64,000 bases of DNA, taken from Usnea hakonensis (Eukaryota > Ascomycota > Lecanoromycetes > Lecanorales > Parmeliaceae). Position numbers and translations under genes: made by a program. The notes beneath the pieces are model-generated. The model did no database searches and was not told where the DNA came from. It saw only the letters and a list, made by a program, of their open reading frames with translations. This document shows, one piece after another, positions 21,374 to 32,948 of this stretch (its first letter is position 1; each line of letters opens with the position of its first letter). The stretch lies in the NCBI GenBank assembly GCA_013423325.1, contig BLJB01000147.1, forward strand, positions 124,001 through 188,000, read 5' to 3'.

Positions 21374-24300
21374 TCTACTTCACGTAAGCTGCCTCAGATT
21401 CGTCTTCCTTTTAGTCGAAAAACACTGCGCCCTTTTGGCAGCTAATCAGTCGCAAGCAACATTGGCACTGCAAAACATACTTACGTGCTCATCTACGAAT
21501 ACTGATATGGACTGTGATCATGACCGTCACCTCAGACCTATCACTGAAATACCTAACGAAATTCAAACAAATAACTATGGTTCACCATGAGCCACAAGAC
21601 GCATCACCAAACTCTTGGATATCTGCAAAGTCAGAGAGGCCCTTTATCCGATTATTTACCATTCTTCGAACTTAGTTACTCTCTGAAGAAAATTTGGAAG
21701 ATTTTCAGCAACTAGAGAAGCTTTTTGAACCTATCGAAGGACTCTGCTCCACCGCTTTGCATAGCTTTCTCGAGCGTTTGTCACGACTTGACCTTACAAC
21801 AAGTCCTGCAATTGACGTCTTTGATGAGACGAGGGCACAAGCGAATCTACGGGACGTTTTTGTGATCTCACACAACAAGTGAGCTTAAGCAATGCAACGA
21901 GTTGAGGAGTGCTTAAAACGATATTGCCGCTCGATAACCTCAGCGCTGGTCAGAGAAGATACAGCAGAGCTGAGCTGATGATGCGGCCCTTCTTGAGCTT
22001 GGTGGTACTACGAGTATGGAAACAATGTAGATGCACACTAGGAGTCGGCCCCCGCAAGAAATAGTACTCCACAGCTATTGCTAGATGAAGATCATTAAAA
22101 ACCGGAATTATGCATCTTCTCAAAATCGAACAGGAGGTGACAAGTATGCGGATTGCTCAGCTTCTGCCATCAGAAAATCAATTGCGCCGTCCCAAGTATT
22201 TTCGCTGCATGTCAAGGGTAGTAGCGCTCTCTGCCAATCACTGCGTCTTTGATTTTGATGTTCCTCAGATTTGCCACTCATTGTTCGCACAATACAATCA
22301 TGTCTCTTTGGCTCTCAGGCTGTTGGGAGGAATAGGAGCGACGGCGCTTATGGGCTTGCACGCTCCTTATACTGGCTCATCTGGCGAGCTAATTGCGGAG
22401 CTTTAAGTTCGGCATGGGTCTTTCACCACGTGGTCAGCTTTGGCGGTCATAAAGTCCACTCGCCTGAAACGTGTGATTGAAATAGACTAATTTCTGTTCT
22501 CTGACGAGGATAGCCCTAAAGTAGTAGCCCTCATATGGTTGGGGACGTGTCATCACCTAGGTGGTACTAAGATCATGTGAGCTGGCGTACTCCAGTGTCC
22601 ACGCGAAAGTCAATTGGGATTTAGGTCCGCGTAGATTCCCGTCTTCTTCACAATTCGAGAACACGGAGATCTCTCCCCAGCTCAAACGGGTGCTCAGCCA
22701 AGGGTCTTGGTTCTAAGGTGCGGGCTATGGCGATGGGGGCGTGGAAGGTCGGGGCGCTCAGCATCATATCCCCTTTTTTTCTAGGATGTGTCCTCAACGT
22801 GGGTGATGTCCGGTGATGTAGCAGCTTTTTCGTGAGGATTAGTGAGAGAGAATGGCTTTAGCGAGAAGATATACGAGCATCAAGATGTAGATACCTAATC
22901 AGAAGCTGGGGCTAGACGAGATAGTTTGAACTGCAAGATCCTCAATGGGCTGATTTCGGTTTGCCGGACGGTTCAGCGTCATTGATTTTGACTTTGAGCC
23001 GCACAGGGGAAAATGAGGACTCTCGATTAATGGAGTCTACACGTTCCAACCGTGTCACATTGACGCTGAGTATTGGCTGACGTCGCTCGAGAAGGATCCG
23101 ACTGACGGGGGGGGCTCTATCCGACCAGCCTCGTTAGCCGCTGACAGCCAGAATCTCGGGAGTGAGACTGCAGTGAAGGATGTAATACGCCCACAAGAAA
23201 GTCCTAGCTGTACCGCGACGAAGCGGAGGACAACCGAGAGAAGAATCAATAAGGGTCGAGAGAGCTTAGGAAGAGTACTATCAATGGATCCTTAAAGGAT
23301 GAGTGTCTTCGCAAGAATGGTGACGTCAAAAGCACAAAGATCGCGGGTTCAGTGGGGAGCCTTTGATCTAAGATTTTCAGCGTAGTGCGTCACAGAAGCA
23401 GGCAAACACTAGTCGCACCTTGAGAGCGCCAGAACCTGCCATGTAATGCTTTCGTGGCACCATATTTTCCCACCTTGTCAGTCTATTCTATTTCAGGTGA
23501 TGTTCGGGCTTTTTGAGAGATGAAGTGCCAATTGTCATTCTCAACCTCGTTGCAGAGATACCAACCTTTTGGTGCTCTCGGGTCTTTCTGAGTACTAGAG
23601 CAATGGCAAATATACCTCTACACGAGTCCCCAGTGCCTGATTGAACCATTTACAATCACTGGCTCAACCCTTTTACCAAGACTCCTGGGGGAAGCGATAG
23701 GTTTCAACATGCTTTTCTCGCATGACGATGGCCCCGCCTGGGAACTCTAGTCATATCGTGTGGTGAAAGGACCGTTTGGAAAAGGGACAGTGAGGCTAGG
23801 GCTGTACTTTCATTTAAGGCGTAACGATAGCGAGCGTTGAATTGGGGACGTACGCCCACCAAATACGAAATGTTCAAGCTTCTTCAGATTCAGGGACCTT
23901 GGTAGCTGAAGTATCTGGGTCGCTGCTGAGCTAAGATAAAAAAGGAATATTGCAGCTTCTTGAGGTATAGGGGGATGATATGCTTTGTTTCGTGTCGAGA
24001 AAAATGTCACTGGGAGGACCAATTCACAGTGCTCGAGAGAGGCCAGAACTTGCGTTGACGAGGCATCGATGATCGATGTTTACCGTTTCTCAAAATCATA
24101 ATAGGTTCTCGCAATGTGCTCTTTATCGGCACTCTCGTGTTAGCTGCGCGTATTCGTATTCATTCAACGTGTCGAGTGTCTGTAAAGGAAGGGAAGGAGA
24201 GCGAACCCCTAGTCAAAATGTAGACAACCGATCTTAATGAAGAAGTTTACGAATTAAAATGCAATGAAAAAAAGTGTACCAATGAATTTGTATTGCAACG

Positions 24301-24521
24301 GAAAAAAGAGAAGACGAGGCTATTCCCAATTCGTAACGCGTGGCGGCGGCGAGCTCGACGCGAAATCTAGAATGTCACTCCGCTCACTCCACCAATGACC
24401 TCACAACGCACCGACAGAATGTTGATAAATTGGAATCATACATCAACTCCTTGCCCCTTAGACCTCCCTCGCAGTCCATTGGGATAGCACATGAGAGCGA
24501 CCTTCCCTTGGGCCAAACTCA
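21374..24521. other. Long gene-poor stretch
   Basis: About 3.1 kb. Short frames (for example 21694-21882, 22110-22406, 23810-24022) have no recognisable family and lack splice partners. There is a C/G7 run at 23105-23113. The last few hundred bases should contain the promoter of the ApsB-like gene; an upstream ATG at 24340 opens an 89-codon frame that overlaps the ApsB start in another frame. Confidence 0.45.
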
Positions 24522-27500
24522 ATGGCTACACCAACAAGGCCTACAGTCGCTCGACAAGTATCAAGAGTGCCAGGCGGGTTCGACACCGATGAAGACCTAT
24601 CTCCCATAAAAACCTCATTCGATCATGCCGATCTTGAGCAGCATGAACCCTCGTTGCAGTCGCAAGAAACATCCGCTACACATCCACACACCCGAGAGGA
24701 CAGCCTAAATGCGTCGAGCGAAGACGGCAAAAGTATGATGGCTGCAGAAGGAGATGGAGATACATTTCTACAAGAGAAAGAAATGCGGATGCAGCTGGAG
24801 GATGTGGATTCGACGTTCCTACCAGAATTGTCACCTGCTACGTATACCAGACCAAGCGACTCCGCCGACTTTAGCCAGCTTCATCACAAATTCAATGGTG
24901 CTACGGACCAACAAGCAAGCGAAGAGGAATACAATCAGTCTGTGAGTCTGGTTCATGGGGACCAGGATGACATGACGCATTCTCCAGCTACACCGCCAGA
25001 AATGTACCAAACTCCAGCGCCGGGGCGTGAGGAGCTACAGTCAAGAGATTCTCCGGACGCAGAACATGATCACGGGCACTACAACACCTCTTCACTCGAA
25101 ACAATGTCTTCGTCGCCAACCGCCGCGGCAGCTGCTCGTACAGTGTCCCGCGCAGTATCTATGGCTTCGGTGGACCGAGGGTATGAGACGGCAGACGACA
25201 GCAAAGGTGGCATAGCATTAGAGCCATCAAGCCCAGGGGCAGAGACTGATGATCAACTGACCCCTCGGAAGGCTCGAGTTCCATCTACATCATTATTGCA
25301 TCCAGATTCACCCACATCAACCAAGCCTTTAGATCCAAATGACATGGACGAAGCTACCTATGCTCCAAGCTCAATGCAACCTCCTAGTAGACCGAAATTT
25401 CTCAATAGCCGTATGGCAAGCCAGAGATCTTCGTACTCTTCTCGGGCAACTGCGTCTGCTGAAGGTGGAAGCGAGGTGACAGTGGGGGCAGATTTCGCCT
25501 TGCAATCTGGTGGTGCTGTACCTCAAGGTTCTCTCAGCAGTAGACCCTCGGAATTTTCTAGGACTATTAGTTTGGGCAGTATGGCTTCTGGCATCTCAGA
25601 CATCAGTGATCGCGAAGATAGACTAAGGCCGACGGAGCAGGACTTGCACACCTTGGATGAGGAGGAGGATACTGCCAGGGAGGATACCTTGAGGGCCGAA
25701 GCGTACGATCACGGGGTACCGCAGACCCCAAGAACAACCAGCAGAAACATGAACACGCCAACCGACACCGTGATTGCACAGCATGTACGAGACATCGAGG
25801 TACCAGCAACCATGGCTCGAGAATATCGAGATAGGTATGGGCAGCAGTCACCGGAAAAGCGAAGTGGCGCTCCTCCTTCCGCGCGTGGCGGCAAAAGTCT
25901 GACTCTTAAGGAGCAAAGTAGCACCATCGACCGTTTGATGAAAGAGAATTGGGATCTCAAGCTGAAGATCAATTTTCTTGACGACGCGTTGAGTCGAAGG
26001 TCAGACGAAGGTGTCAAGGCAATGATCTCTGAAAATGTTGACCTCAGGACGGCCAAATTCAAGTCTGCAAAGGAGATACGCGAACTCAAGCGTACCAACC
26101 GAGAACTAGAACGAAAATTGCAGGACAAAATCGATGAGCTCACGAGAAAGGCAGAATTGTCGATTCCTAAGGGGGCCGAAACGGGCCCAAGTTCGGAGGA
26201 ATTCCAATTCATGGAAAACGAATTGACTTACTTTAGAGAGCGAGTGATGACCTACGAGGTTGAGGTTGAAAAGATGCGACATGAAGGCTTTGCTCAAGAA
26301 AGAGAAAAGAAGAGACTCGCAGAGATGCTCAAGCGGGCTAGCGAAACTAGTGGAGCAGCTGATATAGGTGTTCATGAGGAAGTCGTAAGTACCGAAGCCT
26401 CTCGAAAAGATTTCCGAAAACTGATGCAACGCAATGAAGGACATGTGGAGGGACCTTCTCGATGCCGAAACTGCACGTCGAGAACAAGCAGATGAAGATA
26501 ATGCTAGACTTCGAGACGAGATTCGACGATTGAAAAGCGATGCTTCCTCGACGAGCACTAATAACCACTCTGCAAACGTTCTCCATGTCAACAGAAGGCA
26601 GAAGAAATCATCTACGCTCTCCTACAGTGACATCCCAGACCGACAGCAAGATCGCAACGGTGGCAGTAGCGCAGTAAGCAGCACCCTTGTGGAGCAACTG
26701 AGACACGAGAACGCTGAGCTGCGTCGCGAGGTTGGTGCGCAGACATCAATGCTTACGTCGCGCAACCGGGAGAAAGAGCGCCTGTACCAAGAGATCGAGG
26801 ATCTGAAGCTTGGATCACGCCATGGGACACGCTCCGTAGCCGGAGACAGTATATTTGAGCGGTCAGCATCTCGCGCTCACGCTCGTACTGCTTCTCGAGC
26901 AAGTGACCAGACTCGGGTAACTCAGATGAGTGATGCTGAGCGCGACGCTTACGAGCTCAAGAATGGCCAGCTGCGGGATCAAAATGCCGGACTAAAGCTT
27001 GAGGTTCACGATTTAACCAAAAAGCTTGAAGAGCTATTGGATGAGCTTGAGCAGCTTGATGCTGTTAAGATCGAGCATGAAGATCTCAAGCAAATTTATG
27101 ACAATGACGTTGGCCTAGCTACCGAAGATTTGAAGACAATGCAAGCCGAACGTGACGAGGCTATCAGGCTGCAGGAGGATATGGAAGCTGAATTGCAAGA
27201 TCTGAAAGCCGAAGGCAATGAACGGATAGGTGCCCTTGAGGAGGAAATCGACCAGAAGAGTCAAGAAATACAGCACCTTACCAACGAGCTGACAAATCAC
27301 GCGGAGGATTCCGAAGCGCTGCGCAATGAAGTTCGAACGCTGAGTGAAAGTATTCTTCGAGTAGAAGAGGAACTCGGCCACGAAGCAGACTCTATGGATA
27401 AGAACTTGCGAGAGGAACGAGACAAGAACAACAAGCTCACGGTCCAACAGGAGTCTGGACAGAACGAGATTGCCTTTCTACGTGAAGAGCAAGATGGTGA

Positions 27501-29106
27501 CAAGATCAAGATTGGTGACCTCGAGGATGCCCTTAATAACCTCAAGGCTAGCTTGTCCAGTGAGAAGGACCGTGCCACGGAGTTAGAGACGAGATTGGCC
27601 GAGGAACGACAACAACGAGAAGTCATTGGTGGCAAGGAAAAACAGGAGGTGCAGAGGATGACCAATGATCTCAACCGCGACTTATCATTCGCCCAGGAGG
27701 AATCCAGAAAATTGAAGAAAAATCTTCAGTCGCGTGAGATTGAGGCGACATCGTTCAAAGAGAGGTTGACAGAGCTCGAGAGCCATCTACGAGAAGTGCT
27801 TGGCGATCCGAATGGAACAAGATCATCCTTCCTCACTTCCATCACGAGGCTGCAAAAGGACCTCGAAATTACCGCATCAGAGCTAGAGACTGTTCAGCAC
27901 AACCTATCGGAGAAAGACCATCTTCTCAGGAACCGCGACGCTCTCCTCGAAAGCCACGGTCTAGAATCCAAAAAACTTTCCGATCTCCTCGACCGCGAGC
28001 GTCAAGGCCGCCGCGCGGACAAAGCCCAATTCGAGCAGTGGCAGAAGACTCAACAGCACACCAGTCGCACCGTCTCCCAAAACTACACCCGCATCACCGA
28101 ACTCGAAGCTTCCCGCCAGTCGGACCGCAAGAAGATCACGACCCTCGAGTTCCAGTCCAAGGACCAACTCACCGAACGCAACACCCTCCTCTTGACCCTC
28201 TGGACCCGCATCTCCGCCATCTGCGGCCAGGACTGGCAGCACCAGAATTCCCTTATCAACAACCACCTCCCCACCCTCGACGTCATCAACAACTCCGCCA
28301 TGCTCCCAGCCTTTAGCAAAAACCTCCTCAACGCCGTCAAGAACGTCGAGGGCACCATCATCGGCTTCCAGGCCCGCATCCGCACCATCGAGCGCGAAAT
28401 CTGGACCGAATACCGCTCCGTCGAAAACACCCTCGACGCCCGCATCAAGAAGCTCGACCGGCTGGAAAGCACGGTCCAGTCGCACCGCATCGCAGGCACC
28501 TTCACCGCCGCGCCCGAAATCGCAAAGTTGAAAGGCGAGAACCGCCTGCTCAAATCCGAGCTGGCGGTCCTCCAGAAACAGGAACTGCACGCCCGCACCG
28601 CGCTCAGAGCTAGCAGCTCGCGTCTCCTGCCAAGGGACGAGAACGGCATCGCGAGAACTGTTCGCTCGGCGGCTCCGCCGCCTCTGGCTCGCCACCTCTC
28701 CTCTTCGGCCGTCGAACATTTGTCCCACGCCATGAACCCCTCCACCTCTCCCTCCCGCCACGTCTCGGCGTCCCACCTACCCTCCTCCTCCTCCTCCAAC
28801 ACTATCACTGGCACCAACAATACCCCCACCGACACCCTGTCCGCTTCCGGGGAACCTGCTCACCAGCGCTTCATTCATCGTCTGAGGGAACTGGAGAGAA
28901 GATTGAAAGCGGAGAGGGAGGCACGCTTGTTGGATCGGAGCGGGGCGAGGAAGAGGTTGGAGGAGGGGGCGGAGGAAAATCGGAGGTTGAAGGGGGAGTT
29001 GGAGAGGGAGAGGGTTAGGAGGGGGTTGTTGGTTGGGGAGGGGGATGAGGGGGGTGCTGGTGGTGGTGGTGATGGGGATGGAGTGGTGGGGAGGAGGAAT
29101 GGGTAG
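24522..29106 (+). CDS. apsB: Anucleate primary sterigmata protein B (ApsB/Mto1-like) MTOC protein
   Basis: Two exons: 24522..26384 and 26440..29106, 1509 residues. The 55-nt intron (GTAAGT...GAAG) is in phase 0 and joins HEEV to DMWRDLLDAE. The first about 460 residues are acidic and disordered. Residues about 466-535 (STIDRLMKENWDLKLKINFL, then ENVDLRTAKFKSAKEIRELK) are the conserved centrosomin-type Cnn1N motif, which in Mto1 and ApsB recruits gamma-tubulin complexes. Long coiled coil follows to about residue 1330, then a Ser/Pro-rich segment and a final Arg/Glu-rich coil ending in a Gly-rich tail. ApsB is a septal and spindle-pole microtubule-organising-centre component needed for nuclear positioning in Aspergillus. 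The start has no alternative ATG before the motif. Length fits fungal homologues. Confidence 0.88.
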
Positions 29107-29773
29107 GGGGAGGGTCCGTCTTCTTCCTTTTTTCTTTCCTTTTCTTTTTAGAAGTGTTTGGCCGTGGTAGAGGGAGGTCTTTAGACTTGGATACGGATAT
29201 GGATGCACAGCACGAGGCGTCCCGGTGCGTCAAATGAATGGACGCCAGTCGTCGGTCTGGAAAAAGGCGTGGAGAAGTGTATGTGTGTGTGTTTTTTAAC
29301 CATGCGGCGTTGCACGGCTAGTGCTCGCACTTTGTTGATGCTCGAGGCATCACGTACGCTGCATTCATTCACTACATTGGCACGGGCAGCAAATGCCGCG
29401 TCTCTTGCTTTGCAGAATCGAGATGTGCACATGTATCGATTCTTGTTCGTTATGTCGTTATAGAGAATGGAGGCGTAGAAGCCTATATGAGAAATAGAGA
29501 TTGCAACAATCATAGTTGAAAAAGCCCCTTTTTGATTGTGGGAAAAAAGGGAGACCCATTGAGTTCTCCTATTCCCCAATTACCATAACCTAAACGCCTC
29601 CAGTGATTCTTATCTGAATCCGTCCATTCCCCAGCTCCCATAAGTCCTTGGCCCAAACGCCTCCAGTGATTCTTATCTGAATCCGTCCATTCCCCAGCTC
29701 CCATAAGTCCTTGGCCCAAACGCCTCCAGTAATTCTCATAAGACTTGTCGTGGGATGGGGGTAAGATGGAAGC
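29107..29773. other. Convergent intergenic region
   Basis: This is the 3' flank of the ApsB-like gene (+) and the P450 gene (-). It contains the 63-bp tandem repeat described separately. Open minus-strand frames across it are produced by the repeat and are not taken as genes. Confidence 0.6.
29592..29729. repeat. 63-bp tandem repeat
   Basis: Two almost identical 63-bp units start at 29592 and 29655 (AAACGCCTCCAGTGATTCTT...). A third partial unit begins at 29718 and diverges after AATTCTCATAAG. The sequence just before 29592 (CCTATTCCCCAATTACCATAACCT) looks like an older diverged copy. The unit length is a multiple of three and has no stop in two minus-strand frames, so a repeated 21-residue peptide is formally open. 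Confidence 0.9.
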
Positions 29774-31597
29774 CTACTCCACACTCTCCCTCACAGTAGC
29801 CTTCAAATTCCCCCTGAACGTTATTGCAAGGTTATCTTTCCACTCCATATCCGCATCCGTCGTGCCAGCATTGGAAAGATCGAACCGACCGAAGAGATAA
29901 GCGGTGATGAGGTAGAGTTCTGCATAGGCGAGATTGATGCCGATACACGCTCTCGAGCCTTTCGAAAATGGCACGAACTTACTCTCCAGTTCTTTTTGAT
30001 CGGTGGGTGCGATGTCGAGCCAGCGCTCTGGGCGGAAGGTTTGGGGGTCTGTGAAGGTGTGGGGGTCGAGATGGTAGACGTAGGCGCTGGAAGAAACGGA
30101 GGTCTGAATTTTAAGGAGCCCCTGGTCAGCGAGGATCGAGATACAGATTGGGGGAGAACACGTACTCCGGCTGGAATCTGATGTCCGCAGAGAACGGCGC
30201 CTGAGGAAGGCACGATGCGAGGAAGTCTTCCTGGTGTGCCGTGTGAGAGGCGAAGTCCTTCTCTAATGATGGCACTCTTTAACTCGTCAGCCTCAATCCG
30301 AATGTCAAAATGACCAACTCGAGTTCCTGGCTGACCAGATACGGCAGCTTCTCCAACCTAAGCCAGTCAACGGCGTCCCCTCTACCAGGCATCACCTCTC
30401 TCAACTCGGTTTTCAGCCTCTGCATCATTTGCGAACTGTTGAGAAGCGCCCACGTAATGACCACCATTGTGTTGCTAATCGTGTCTGTTCCAGCGAGTAA
30501 TAAGATGCAGGCATCTGCGGCCATCTCATCATTCGTAGGTTTGAATTGTCCTTTCTCGAGGTGAGGGTTGAGGTTGAGATCGAACACGGTACGTATCTGG
30601 TTTTCGGAGGGAGAACGGTTTTGCAAGTATACGATTTGCTCGAGAGATACCTTTCCGTACCATCACGAGTCAACAAGCGACATGAACCAGGCGTTGAGAC
30701 TCACCTCCAACAACCACATCAACAGCGCATAAGGTTTGATAAAATAATTAGTAACCCAAAATGGCAGACATCCTATGACCCGTGAAACCCTGCGAGCGAA
30801 CGTAGGAAAGTAAAAAGTCCATTGCGTTAATCGCGTAAAGGTGGCGACCCCGGTTAGCACTGGGGATTGAAAGCCTTCTTCATCAAGCGCGTTCAAGGGT
30901 CTTTGGAACGTATAATTCATTGCTATATCCGCAGTCAAGCACTTGAAGCCCATGGTGAGATCTACCGGCCTCTCTCCTAAGACATAATTAGGGAGAATGT
31001 CGAGAAAATGGGCAAGTATATCTGTGATCAAGTGTTCGGAGCGACGGATGGCTTCTTTGGAGAAGAGTGGGGTATGCATGCTCTTGCGAGCAAGAGCGGC
31101 TTTGGTAGAGGCGATGGGAAAGTAGGCGTCGTCTATAGGGGGTCTGGCGTAAAATGGAATATCTTTGTCAAAACGAGAACCAATCCTGTAGATCCTGGTC
31201 GATATAAGAACAAATTGTAATCAGGGGGTAGTGAACGACTTGCTGATTGAAGGCTCCCATGTCTCGGATGTGGAGCTGGTTTGGCCATGCTCTGATGATT
31301 GGGCCTGCGACAGTCCAATCAGCAGCCGTGGGCAGGCCCGAGGATAAATACAAAACCGTATTTGTCGTGAAGAGCAGGGAGCTGTTTGCAATAAGAGTGA
31401 TCGGGGTGCAAGTCGTGAGAGGCCCCATATAAGTTGGTAAGCGCTGCCAGTCTTGGGCCTGGGAACTTGGCAAGAGGATGAAAGGTGACACGATAGACGT
31501 ATTTGGCAAGAAGACAGAGGGTGAAGGCAGCAAAAGCGCCGGTCAAGAGAGTTGAGATGTTGGAAGCCGTAAGTCTTAGCAATTCCGAAGAAGACAT
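29774..31597 (-). CDS. Cytochrome P450 monooxygenase
   Basis: Six exons: complement(29774..30103, 30166..30276, 30336..30650, 30705..31194, 31244..31304, 31357..31597), 515 residues. An N-terminal membrane anchor (about residues 17-36) is followed by the hinge FHPLAKFPGPRLAAL. The I-helix motif LLLAGTDTISN is near 315-324, the ExxR motif (EGLR) at 375-378, PERW in FRPERWLDI, and the heme loop PFSKGSRACIGINLAYAELY with ligand Cys459. The layout is that of a microsomal class II P450, in the broad clade with trichodiene oxygenase and pisatin demethylase-like enzymes; the substrate is unknown. Intron 2 (31195..31243) is best read as a GC-AG intron; intron 1 has a weak GTTTTG donor. No other secondary-metabolism gene is nearby. 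Confidence 0.88.
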
Positions 31598-32948
31598 GGC
31601 GACTCTGGCGGAAGTAAAAGCTATCGAAAGGAAGAGAATAAGTAGACAAGATATGTGGATAGCTTCCGGATACTATGGAGAGCAAATAAACACCCAGCTT
31701 GACGGTGGGCCATGATGTCACAAGGCATTGTTTGGGATCCCATGTTCTTGATCTCCCTGGCCTTATTGATGACAGACAGGTGCAGTAGTCAAAGTGTCAG
31801 ATGCTGCACATGAACGGCTTTATCAGGAAGCGGGGAATAGACAATCGTGGGGTACGAGTACTCCACCGAACCACAACGAATAGAAAGAGGGAATAATCGG
31901 CTTCTGTACGATAAGCTGAGGGTCACTAATCCTCAATTAATGTCAGGAGGGGAAATCCAAGAGCTTCAACCAGGTAGATGGGAAGGTGAAAAGCAATGCC
32001 ACGGCGTGCTTTTTGTCTGCGGCTGCATAGAGTGGTGGGTGGTTGTGATAGGTCAGAAAGGAAAGCATCTGTCTGCTCATTGGTGTCCGTGTATTCTTTT
32101 CGCGAGATCTATTCCTCTTTGATATTTGGAAGGCGCGTTTTGATCGCCGTCCCCCGCCTTTGTACGAGTATCGACCTATGATATCAGCTTGAGCCACGTA
32201 CGAAATGCCGTGTGCGTGTGCGGACCTCTTCGGAACGTTTCCGAGCCTCTTGGCGGAGCGGGGAAAGAAATAAGAAATCAATGGCAGAGAAAAGGCTCGA
32301 GTTGTATATAACGAAGTAGAAGCACGTGACGCCGGCGATTACTTTAGCCTAAGGTACTTAGGTACCTATTTGAAAACGGTCCTCAGATACTACCTACCTA
32401 CCTATATTGCAGACAACGCCCCGACGAGCGAAACAATATTCCCAGTCAAGCCCAGCAGCTCCTTCCCAGTCTTACATCCTGCTTCGCTCGCAATTTACTC
32501 ATAAGTTATAGCCCTGACCCCCTCCCGCACGTTGTCCAGAAAAATCAAATCGGAAAGAGGCGTCGACTTTATTGATCCTCTTTTTCGTCATGCGCATTCG
32601 GGCGAGCTAGATGCCCGATTCGATATAGGTCATACAGCTGGACTACCTCACAGGGCTTAGGTATCCTTGTAAATTGCCAGCATACTGTACATCAAGCCTA
32701 CCAGAAAGATTCCAGGAGCAGACAGATGTCGCGGTTGCAATGCTCGTGTGACTGAGATGCATGAATAAATGTAGAACGAGCGGCAGATGAGACGGTGAAA
32801 GAACAGTTTATTTGGTGAGTCCCTTTTTGTAAATTGTCCAGGAAGCCTCTCAGCACCGAATGTTCCATGCACCTAATAATACCCGAAGATCTGGCCCATC
32901 GACGCCTTGCTTGCTGATGACAGGGAAAAATCAACATGTAATCAACCT
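31598..32948. other. Intergenic
   Basis: About 1.35 kb between the P450 start and the VPS4 stop, both on the minus strand. It holds the P450 promoter and the VPS4 3' end. Short repeats of CCTAC/ACCTA occur near 32350-32403. No coding frame is supported. Confidence 0.5.

Noticed and set aside
27961..28835. Two minus-strand ORFs of about 250-270 codons
   Set aside because: Antisense shadows of the ApsB-like coiled-coil exon; the translation is low-complexity and lacks introns or motifs.
29510..29784. Minus-strand ORFs encoding a repeated 21-residue peptide
   Set aside because: Produced by the 63-bp minisatellite; no proper gene structure, so kept only as a finding about the repeat.
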